This document shows, piece after piece, positions 24,385 to 36,000 of a stretch of DNA of 64,000 nt. The stretch is from Lingula anatina. Its lineage: Eukaryota > Brachiopoda > Lingulata > Lingulida > Lingulidae. Under the pieces are notes generated by a model. It saw nothing but the letters and a program-made list of their open reading frames with translations. It made no database searches and had not been told where the DNA came from. Made by a program: the position numbers and the translations under genes. Where the stretch lies: contig NW_019774147.1 of the NCBI RefSeq assembly GCF_001039355.2, forward strand, positions 357,219 through 421,218. The letters are read 5' to 3'. Numbering within the stretch: position 1 is the first letter of the stretch; each line of letters starts with the position of its first letter.

Positions 24385-24625
24385 CATAAGTTTGTGGGTT
24401 TATCTGTGGAGAGCATTTCGCAAAAAGGCACAGACAGATTTTGATGAAACTTTCAGGATAGGTCACAAATGGGCCAAGGATGAAATGATTAAATTTTGGT
24501 GATATGAAATAAATCAAACCATGGATTCATTATGTACTGGTTTTGGTGAAATTTTCAGGATAGGTCATTAATGGGCCAAGGAAGATATGATTAGATTTTG
24601 GTGATGATTAATTAATAAGGGAATG
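24385..24625 (+). repeat. Dispersed repeat (gataggtca / gggccaagga / gattagattttggtgat)
   Basis: Two tandem, slightly different copies of a unit reading ttcaggataggtcac, atgggccaagga, atgattaRattttggtga. The same sequence in reverse lies at 45548-45720, and a fragment lies at 42920-42975. Confidence 0.7.
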
Positions 24626-25549
24626 TCTTAATGATATTAATGTCTGCGGGATATATATATATGTTTTCTTAAATAATTTTTTTTACATCCATAGTTTACA
24701 CTATTGCATCCATATTAAGATATTTAAAATGACAGGTACCCTTGTTAATTTTGTTGCAATGGTGATTGGAACTCCGATTTCAATTACTGTTGAGCCCTTT
24801 GGGAAACTTAAATTAATTTTGCACATATTTTCAATTTTCTTCACAGATGAAGTGCTTTTATTGTCCATATCACTTACACGGAGTTTCAGTTTATATGGCA
24901 GACATGAATGAAAAAAAAATTGATAGGTACACTTGTACCTTTTGTTGCTATGGCAACTTGTTTTAGGATAAAACTGATTTTTTCCAATTTTTAGTACATT
25001 TTCAAAGTTTACTTTGCAAGCAAAGCATTTTCAAACTCACCACAATATCTGTTGACTTTATGTTTAAATATAGATCAAGGATTTCCATAATTGAAAAGCA
25101 TTTGTGAAGCAATTTTAGCCAGCCTGTTAACTTCAATTTTTGTGTACTGCTACATCACCAGATTGCCAGCTATAGCTGCTGACGCAATGCGCAACAAAAA
25201 GATGTTAATGTATGACGTTGTTGCACAGTAGCATAAGGACACTACCTTAAGTAATAGGTAATTACTAATTTATTATTTGTCTTGTAGGAAGTTGCGTTTT
25301 CCGAGTGCTTTTCTAGTTAACGATATGTTCCTGGTAACAGGTGATTGGTGATAATATGCCCCCTGGACCAGTGAGCGTCATTACAAAGGAATAACAAGGT
25401 GCATGGTTGCAGTCAACATTACATTTGTTACCAGGACAACACATGCTGTGGGTGCTAAGAGGAACTCATTAGCACAGAAATAACACTGAATATTACATAC
25501 TTTTTTGGCCTCTTATCAGGGTATTAATGATGCTCATGCAGTGACACAT

Positions 25550-25555
25550 TTTATT
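25550..25555 (-). terminator. Candidate polyadenylation signal of the ARM/SPRY gene
   Basis: TTTATT on the + strand is AATAAA on the gene strand, about 450 bases after the stop codon. It is the most likely 3' end I can see. Confidence 0.35.
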
Positions 25556-26000
25556 TAACAATAAACACATGGTGTGACCAATGAATATATAAATGAATTG
25601 TGGATTTGTAAACCCCCAAATTATCACAAAATCAATTTGTACAAATAAATAGAATATTTTGCACATTTAACAAATATTTACAATGCTCCCCAGAATGCTC
25701 TACAACTACAATTTTCATAGGCTTATGCAAAACTGGCAGACACAGCAAAACATTGCAAAAATACAAAGAGAACAAAAACAATCAAGTTTGTAAAAATAAA
25801 CAGATCATGCTGATGTTTGAAAAGAGCCTGCTTTTCTGTTACAATAAAGATATAAATATAAGCAAAACTGAAGTAAAACAAAAACATTTCGGGATTAACA
25901 TTGCCAAAATAAATGTGTAAAAATGCCATCTCTCCATTATACTTTTGACCATAACACACGTTATCTTTGATAAAAATACAGTTGAATAAATTGAAGGAAT

Positions 26001-26520
26001 CTAATATCTGGTTTCCTTTTTCACTCTGTTTGTTCTTGTGTCTTGGTAGTCATGTAGCAAAGCTGCCATGCTTAACCGGTTCTCTCTCTCATTTGCCTTC
26101 CCAAACATAAAATAGGTGTCTCCTAAATTCAATTCTATTTGAAAAGAATTCAAAAATGGAACAAGCGGATCTTGTCCTAATTCCTCTGTTTGGAATGGAA
26201 ACAATGATTCTGAAAGAGAGAAGTATCTGGTTATTGGGGAGTAGGTTCTTTTATATGGCAGCATGGCAAGACATGGTGATGTTTTGGGTGAGATGGAGAG
26301 AAGGTAGGGGTCACTATTAATGATATTTCACTATTTTTACTTTCAACCGAATAAAAGTTCTTTTTGCATTCTTATCAGTCAGCTGTGTCATCTGTACAAT
26401 ACAAAGCATTTTTAAGTTGGCAATAATTTGGATAATAATTCCAAGTATCTTTGTAGGTTGTGATTCACAAATTTACTGTCAAAAGTGAAACAATATCATT
26501 ATCTATGGTTGATACACATG

Positions 26521-26556
<36 letters not shown>

Positions 26557-27003
26557 AAGAGGTCTTCCATTGACAGTAAAAAACACTGCTCCATGAGGCA
26601 GCAGTAATCCACAACCCACTGTCAAGGGATTCAAATCTGATGGCTCCAACTACAACACAATAAGTTGCAAAAACCATATAAAAGCAATAGTATGTACATA
26701 CCATTTTTCAGTTGAAAAACAGTAATTGTCTAGGGCTGCTTAAATCATGCTGAAGAAATTACAGGGATATTAACGCATTTGTTTTACCTGTAACATATTT
26801 CCACTGGGCAGTTCCAGTTGCTTGCTGTGTACAGTGCATGTCACTTGCTGTGGAGGTAAATGCCACTCTGCCATGGAACTCAGACCAAAGACAAATGGAA
26901 TTTCAGTTGCTGAGTTCAGAGTTACTTCATAATAAAGGGAAGGCAATGGATGATAGTCTTCTTCATCCAACATGAAGACAAAATCACGGGCATAACCAAG
27001 CAA
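26001..27003 (-). other. ARM/SPRY gene exons 28-30: second SPRY domain and C-terminus
   Basis: Exons: 26788-27003, 26556-26649 and 26001-26209. Pattern: LPSLYYEVTLNSA, FVFGLS, LTVGCGLLLPHG, AVFFTVNGRPL, DPLVPFLNS, IELNLGDTYFMF. These correspond to the SPRY strands YYEv, vG.GL, VFFTkNG.LG, PxVxL and vNFGxxxFxF, so this is a second, more diverged SPRY domain of the RanBPM type. The WYYEV-side strands are shortened. The protein ends in a basic tail, RTNRVKKETRY. Confidence 0.75.
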
Positions 27004-30000
27004 CTGAAACATAAAAAAAAAGGACTCGTAACTAACAGCTAGTACATCTTGAAGTCAACGTTGTTTACTTTAAGGAACACTCCACTGGATTTTACCAACC
27101 AAAATGAATTTCCTGGGGTAAATGTATTTGGGGGGGGGGGGGGGTAATGAAGTTTACATATTAACTGTAAAATATTTCAGAGGTAATCACCCATATTGCA
27201 GCATTTTTCTTGTTAATGTTTCATAATAACTGGACCATATTTATGTTACCATGATGCTCTACATGCTCAAATAGCAGGATCCATTCTGATGCTCAGCTGT
27301 TTAAGAAAAAATTATTGATTTTCCTGGAAATTTTGGCAATATTCCTCTAAAGAGTAAGGTAAAGTGTAGATCTTCACTGACACTTATTTCATTCCACATT
27401 TATGAAATAGTGAACTTAGTATCTTATTTATCCCACTGTCACTGTTAATTTCAAGTTACTGTTAGTTTGTGTGTGACCAATACTACAGCCAACTGAATAC
27501 ACATCACTTAGGTATTTGGAATGAATTTTTTTTTTGGTTAAAAAAAACATTTAAACAAGACATGACATCAAAAGCGAAACACTTATACCTCTTCTTTTTA
27601 TACTGCTTGCCAAGTATGTCCTTTTCATAACATTTCCTTCTTACTGGGAATATTGATGTATGAGAAGGAAAATTTACTGGGCCATCTGACAACTAAACAA
27701 AAGGGTCTTAAGGCAGGGTTACTCTCTGATAAAGCAACGTTAGCTAGGCCATGCTTGAAAATTGGGCAATTTCACTGCAGTTTTTTTCTCATATTAGATA
27801 TCTCAATTGGATTTATGAGAAGATGATTTAGAATCATAGGGATTTTGTTTGTTGTTTTTTTTTTTACTAGTCTGAAAATAAAGGTTATCTATGCTATCTG
27901 AAAAGTTTTCATCAAATTAATAAATGGTTTATTCATGTAAGAGTATACAATCTGTTCCGAATAGAAATGTGAAATAGTATTTTCATCTTGAGTGGCATTG
28001 GTTTAAGTTATTTTCACCTGGTAAAAAACAACAGATAGACAGCAACCACAACAGGGACAACAAGGACAGACACAGTGATTAGAATACATATAATATAAAG
28101 TAATAGTTTATGAAAGTGGACAGGCTGATAACAAAAACACCCATACTTTCAGGGGGCCTTAAATGTTATTGACTTCATTAAAAAAGATAGCTATATCAGG
28201 TAAAACAACGGTAAAAATTGCCAGGTTTTGATTGGAACACTACCAGGAAAAATCCTGTAATTAATGAGGTCATCACCTTGGTTTACCTTTGTTATCTCTG
28301 CCGCTTTATTTGACCTTGATTGTTCTCAGAATAATTTGGGGTTGAAACTACCCTCTACCAGGGTAAGAGATTGATTTTTCACAAGATATTCAATGATATG
28401 TCTTAAGATAAATAGACAGTCATTTGGTTCTCTGCCTTTTTGGAATTTGCCTATAATATCTGCCACCCTAGTGGAGGGTAGGTTAAAACCATTCATGGAA
28501 AATGTGTCAGGAAAGGTGATGAACATACATCCATATCTTTGATTTAGTTTTATTATCATAATTTTTCACAGAAACAAACATAACCCCCTGGGTAAGAGAA
28601 ATTCTAAATATTCATTGTGGGATCAAACACTTGGTCCTGATAAATTTTATAAATTTTTTTTTTTCAACTAGAAATGTCACATGTTAACATTTTTGGCTAT
28701 CTACACTATTTCCAATGGTACTGTTAGCTTACTTAGTACCAGAAACCAACCCATCAGATTTAAATCTCTGATTCAGATGCTATAAGTAAATTTGAAGATA
28801 AACAAAAATATAGGTTGTTGGCAGTTATGGGGTAATGGTAGATAGAAAGCAACAGTATTCGTGAAGGAGACACCATGGACAAATACAGCGATCAGAATAT
28901 ATACAGACACTTACAGTGTCTTTTTATTAAATTGTACAGATTGATTAAAACACACAGACACACACATTATAGGGGCCTCAATTGTTACTGACTACGTGAA
29001 AAAGGATTGTTATTTCAGGTAAAACAAAGGTAAAGGTTGCCAACATTCTGATAGGTGCACTACCAGGAAAAAAACTTCAGGTTACAGACTGTATTTGATC
29101 AAAGTTTGGTAATGAAATGCCTTGTAATCTTGCCAAACAAAGAATCTGATGCTTTGACATATAAATATTTTCTCATTAAAATTCTTCATTAATGATAGCA
29201 TTTGATTTCTTTTTACTTTTCTTTACAAGCTGAAACACATTAAAAAAACAACTCAACAACTAAATCCTACCTTATCCCTTATTTGACCATCTTCAAGATA
29301 ACCAGTCTCACCCATCTCAGACTTGCTCAAACAACTGACAGAAGCATAGCCATCAGGTTTTGCATATCTGAAGTGAAATTCCAATAACAAATTAAGAGCT
29401 AAAATATCCAATTTTAGGCAAAATGAAGTTTCTAAGTAGGAAAAAGATATTGCAATACACTATAGAATTATCAAAATACGTGTATTTTGAATTTGTTCAT
29501 CATTTAATTAGATGTTTTTAACAAGCAAATCAAAATATTGTATGTCTTGAATCCAGAAAATGGCAGCCACTTTGGATTTTTCAATCCTGGATAAAATTTC
29601 AAAAAGCATAAGTTATTTATTCATAATTCATTTTCATAACTAGTGCAATAAATCCTTGACTATGTATTCTGAGATGTTTTATAGTAAGTGTTACCTGCTC
29701 ATATAAAATAACAAATCCATTTTATATGGTTGCTATCTTGGCTAAGAGTCATCTGTGTTCAAATATATAATTTTAAGACAAAGTAACTAGTATTATTATA
29801 ATTGAAAATAAAGACTTCAACTAATTAAAATCCATCAATACATGTAAAATATTTCTAATTTTAATTTAATAAAATAAAATTTAAATTCAGGCATTTGTAT
29901 TTTAATCAAGAAGAAAGAAGAATGGCCGCCTTCTTTGATTTGGTAGCCTAAGTAGTTGTGGCCAGTGCAAATTTTGATAATATTTAATTTTTAAACAACT

Positions 30001-33000
30001 TTAAAACCAGTTTTTGTATTTATATGAGAAATGAATACAGTGGTGGCCAACTTGAATTTTGCATATTTCTGGTACAAACAGACCGATTTACAAAATTACC
30101 ATTTCAATGATAACCTCTACCATGAATGAAATACTTGTACTTTCCAAATGGAGTTGGTATTTTGAAATCCAAGGCAAATTCCAACATACAAGCTTAGATC
30201 TAAAGAAAGATCTAAAGAAGATCTAAAGATTAAAGAAAAAAGAAAAGTCAAACTCGTATATAATGTAATGTAATACTTTTGATTATATGTGGGAATAAAA
30301 TTAACTAACTAATGAATAAATGCAATGAACCATGGATTGGGAGTTCTAACAGTCTTGACACTGATCTAAACCTTTCTCTGAGAAATCATTAAGTGCTACG
30401 TAGCTATTAAGGAATGAAATAATGATATGAAATTAATAACTGTTGAAATAAGCTTTTTATTTATATGCAACAGGTATATCTTGGTTGGTTTAGAAGATAG
30501 CCATAGCCATATCCCCCCCCCCCCCCCCCATCATTAATGTACATGATGAAAGATTTCATGGATTGCCTTTAATTCAGAAGGTCATCACCCAGTATGTAAG
30601 GCAAAATATTTTCTGTGAATAGTTACAACCCAGTTCATAGGATAATTCCTATGATGAGCATGCAAGGCCAATTAAAGTGGACAAGATTACGAAGGTTAAC
30701 CCAGCTTTAACAACTTTAATTGGCCTTTCATGTTCATCGTAGGAATTATCCTATAAACTGGGTTGTAACAATTCGGGGAAAATATTTCAGGAAAGCTGAT
30801 AAGATGATTCTACCTGATAATCTTATTGCTAAATATACTCTTGTAAATTCTTATCTTTATTCAAGTGCAGATAAAAGTGAAACTCTGCCTATAGTCAAAG
30901 TCCAACTGAAAATGCTATAAAATAAGAATCTCCCTTATTTAAAATTCAGCAAATCACCTGGAAGATACAGTATGGCATGAACTCAATCATTTTAATGCTA
31001 AAATATCTGGACTGCTACAAATAAGGAAAAAGCTTAATTAATAAAAGTACAGAGGAGCTAATTAATAAGCTTTGAAATGAAACTTTCATTAGGGTAAAAA
31101 ACAAAGTAGGTGTCCTAAATTTATAATTACAATCAATGTTTAAAACCCAGATATCTTATTGCTGAAATGGACTTAGAAATTGAAACTCACATAGTTCGAG
31201 GATGTACTTCATGGCATCAATGTAGGTTTCTTGTAAGTTTTCTTGATTCAATTTTCTTCCTTAGTCAGAAACTTTATAAATACCAACCNGGGGGGTAATG
31301 AAGTTTACATATTAACTGAAAATTATTTCAGAGGTAATCACCCATATTGCAGCACTTTCCTTGTTAATGTTTCATAATAACTGGACCACATTTATGTTAC
31401 CATGATGCTCTACATGCTCAAATAGCAGGATCCATTCTGAAAGGATGCTCAGCTGTTTAAGAAAAAATTGATTTTCCTGGAAATTTTGGCAATATTCCTC
31501 TAAAGTGTTAGATTAAGTGTAGATCTTCACTGGCACTTATTTCATTCCACATCCATGAAATAGTGAACTTAGGGTGCATTCCCAGAGATTTAGATCGATC
31601 CAGAGATTTAGATTTAGATCGACCTAACTCCTTGGGGGTTCATGCTAAATTGCAGTCAGCCGAGCGCGCACCATAGTTAATTACCCCCTAACAGCTTTTA
31701 GTAGGCGGGACAGACGCTTAAGCCAGCTAAGCTGATGGTAATCTAGTGAGACTCCCCACAGGGATAGATTGATCTAAAGTCTATGGGAATGGGGTCTTAG
31801 TATCTTATTTATCCCACTGTCATTGTTAATTTCAAATAAATGTTAGTTTGTGTGTGACCAATACTATAGCCAACTGAACACACATCACTTAGTAAGTTGG
31901 AATGAATTTTTTTTGGTTAAAAAACATTTAAACAAGACATGACATCAAAAGCAAGACACTTATACCTCCTCTTTATATACTGCTTGCCAAGTATGTCCTT
32001 TTCATAACATTTCCTTCTTACTGGGAATATTGATGTATGAGAAGGAAAATTTACTGGGCCATCTGACAACTAAACAAAAGGGTCTCAAGGCAGGGTTACT
32101 CTCTGATAAAGCAACCTTAGCTAGGCCATGCTAGAAAATTGGGCAATTTCACTGCAGTTTTTTTTCTCATATTAGATATCTCAATTGGATTTATGAGAAG
32201 ATGAATTAGAATCATAGGGATTTTGTTTGTTTGTTGTTTTTTTTTACTAATCTAAAAATAAAGGTTATCTATGCTATCTGAAAAGTTTTCATCAAATTAA
32301 TAAATGGTTTATTCATGTAAGAGTATACAATCTGTTCCGAATAGAAATGTGAAATAGTATTTTCGTCTTGAGTGGCATTGGTTTAAGTTCTTTTCACCTG
32401 GTAAAAACAAAAGATAGACAGCAACCACATCAGGGACAACAAGGACAGACACAGTAATTAGAATACATATAATATAAAATAATAGTTTATGAAAGTGGAC
32501 AGACTGATAAGAAAAACACCCATACTTTCAGGGGGCCTTAAATGTTATTGACTTCATTAAAAAAGATAGCTTTATCAGGTAAAACAAAGGTAAAAATTGC
32601 CAGGTTTTGATTGGAACACTACCAGGAAAAATCCTGTAATTAATGAGGTCATCACCTTGGTTTACCTTTGTTATCTCTGCTGCTTTATTTGACCTTGATT
32701 GTTCTCAGAATAATTTGGGGTTGAAACTACCCTCTACCAGGGTAAGAGATTGATTTTTCACAAGATATTCAATGATATGTCTTAAGATAAATAGACAGTC
32801 ATTTGGTTCTCTGCCTTTTTGGATTTTGCCTATAAAGTATAATATCTGCCACCCTGGTGGAGGGTAGGTTAAAACCATTCATGGAAAATATGTCAGGAAA
32901 GGTGATGAACATACATCCATATCTTTGATTTAGTTTTATTATCATAATTTTTCACAGAAACAAACATAACCCCCTGGGTAAGACAAATTCTTAATAATCA

Positions 33001-36000
33001 TTGTGGGATCAAACACTTGGTCCTGATGAATTTTACAAATATTTTTTTTTCAACTAGAAATGTCACATGTTAACATTTTTGGCTATCTACACTATTCCAA
33101 TGGTACTGTTAGCTTACTTAGTACCAGAAACCAACCCATCAAATTGAAATCTCTGATTCAGATGCTATAAGTAAATTTGAAGATAAACAAAAATATAGGT
33201 TGTAGGCAGTTATGGGGAATTGTAGATAGAAAGCAACAGTATTCGTGAAGGAGACACCATGGACAAATACAGAGATCAGAATATATACAGACACTTACAG
33301 TGTCTTTTTATTAAATTGTACAGATTGATTAAAACACACAGACACACACATTATAGGGGCCTCAATTGTTACTGACTACGCGAAAAAGGATTGTTATTTC
33401 GGGTAAAACAAAGGTAAAGGTTGCCAACATTCTGATAGGTGCACTACCAGGAAAAAAACTTCAGGTTACAGACTGTATTTGATCAAAGTTTGGTAATGAA
33501 ATGCCTTGTAATCTTGCCAAACAAAGAATCTGATGCTTTGACATTTAAATATTTTCTCATTAAAATTCTTAATTAATGATAGCATTTGATTTCTTTTTAC
33601 TTTTCTTTACAAGCTGAAACACATTAAAAAAAACAACTCAACAACTAAATCCTACCTTATCCCTTATTTGACCATCTTCAAGATAACCAGTCTCACCCAT
33701 CTCAGACTTGCTCAAACAACTGACAGAAGCATAGCCATCAGGTTTTGCATATCTGAAGTGAAATTCCAATAACAAATTAAGAGCTAAAATATCCAATTTT
33801 TGGCAAAATGAAGCTTCTAAGTAGGAAAAAGATATTGCAATACACAAAAGAATTATCAAAATACATGTATTTTGAATTTGTTCATCATTTAATTAGATGT
33901 TTTTAACAAGCAAATCAAAATATTGTATGTCTTGAATTCAGAAAATGGCAGCCACTTTGGATTTTTCAATCCTGGATAAAATTTCAAAAAGCATAAGTTA
34001 TTTAGTCATAATTCATTTTCATAACTAGTGCAATAAATCCTTGACTATGTATTCTGAGATGTTTTATAGTAAGTGTTACCTGCTGATATAAAATAACAAA
34101 TCCATTTTATATGGTTGCCATCTTGGCTAGGAGTCATCTGTGCTCAAATATATAATTTTAAGGCAAAGTAACTAGTATTATTATAATTGAAAATAAAGAC
34201 TTCAACTAATTAAAATCCATCAATACATGTAAAATATTTCTAATTTTAATTTAATAAAATAAAATTTAAATTCAGGCATTTGTATTTTTATCAAGAAGAA
34301 AGAAGAATGGCCGACTTCTTTGATTTGGTTGCCTAAGTAGTTGTGGCCAGTGCAAATTTTGATAATATTTAATTTTTAAACAACTTTAAAATCAGTTTTT
34401 GTATTTATATGAGAAATGAATACAGTGGTGGCCATCTTGAATTTTGCATATTTCTGGTACAAACAGACACTTTGTTAAGCAGGAAACAAGCTGGAAAGAA
34501 AAATTCAGGTTCTGAACTACAGCAATCAATCATAAAACTTTTTCTTGACAGGGGTGCAACCAAATTGGATTTTGGGCCGTCAGCTAGACAGACTTATTAC
34601 AAATATTTAAGGATGAAGACAGGGGGGTGCCAGGAATATGACTATTTTCTTAACCAACCAAGATATGCCATCATGTTGCATATCAATAAAAGGTTATTTT
34701 AACAGCTATTCATTTCATATCATTATTTTATTACAAAATGGTTAGTACATAAGGAGATGAAATGTTTAATAGGTTTTCTTAGCCTGATCTTTATACCCTA
34801 AAAACTAAAAGTCCGCTACAAGTCCATTAATTTTAATAGCATATTTCATTAGCCCCCCTTTGGCATCAATAAAAATGTGTCTCAAATTACCAAAGAAATC
34901 CCCATTTACAAAATTACCATTTCAATGATAACCTCTACCAGGAATGAAATACTTGTACTTTCCAAATGGAGTTGGTATTTTGAAATCCAAGGCAAATTCC
35001 AACATACAAGCTTAGATCTAAAGAAAGATCTAAAGAAGATCTAAAGATTAAAGAAAAAAGAACAGTCAAACCCGTATATAATGTAATGTAATACTTTTGA
35101 TTATATGTGGGAATAAAATTAACTAACTAATGAATAAATGCAATGAACCATGGATTGGGAGTTCTAACAGTCTTGACACTGATCTAAACCTTTCTCTGAG
35201 AAAACATTAAGTGCTACGTAGCTATTAAGGAATGAAATAATGATATGAAATTAAAAACTGTTGAAATAAGATTTTTTAATTTATATGCAACAGGTATATC
35301 TTGGTTGGTTTAGAAGATAGCAAAAGCCATATTCCCCCCCCCCCCCATCATTAATGTACATGATGAAGGATTTCATGGATTGCCTTTAATTCAGAAGGTC
35401 ATCACTGAGCATGTAAGGCAAAATATTTTCTGTGAATGGTTACAACCCAGTTCATAGGATAATTCCTATGATGAGCATGCAAGGCCAATTAAAGTGGACA
35501 AGATTACGAAGGTTAACCCAGCTTTAACCACTTTAATTGGCCTTTCATGTTCATCGTAGGAATTATCCTATAAACTGGGTTATAACAATTCAGGGAAAAT
35601 ATTTCAGGAAAGCTGATAAGATGATTCTACCTGATAATCTTATTGCTAAATATACTCTTGTAAATTCTTATCTTTATTTTAGCCTCCTTCGTCTTACTTT
35701 TCATAGAACCAAATATGAACCTGGGTTATTAACGATCTATAAACGTTCATTAAGGGACCAAACACTTGTTTCTGATGAATTTCATGACCAATTAGACTTG
35801 AATAAAAATTTCTGAATTCAGTGATTCTTCTGAAAAACCTCATGTCTGTATTTTATTTTTAAAATTCATTCAAAGTTAATTTACTTTTTCTGGAACAATA
35901 AAAGCAACTATACGTGTGTATTTTCCTATCACATATAAATATGGGCTCTAATTATGACCTGTCACCTTTGTTCACCAATCTAATATACTATCGTCTGAGT

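Larger units (their letters stand above)
27130..31288. repeat. Tandem duplication, unit A
   Basis: From the G run at 27130 to ataccaacc at 31280-31288, this unit repeats in 31290-36593 with only scattered substitutions and small indels. It contains SPRY exon 27 copy A, a CTACCC-type MITE, a (G)n and a (C)n run and a 60-bp-arm hairpin. It lacks three blocks present in unit B. Confidence 0.95.

Noticed and set aside
34409-34702. 97-codon + strand frame in unit B
   Set aside because: Mostly in a block absent from unit A, opposite to the host gene and without recognisable motif.
30720-35815. Paired frames starting MAFHVHRRNYP in both duplicated units
   Set aside because: They begin inside the hairpin repeat, are intronic on the opposite strand to the host gene and end at different places in the two units.
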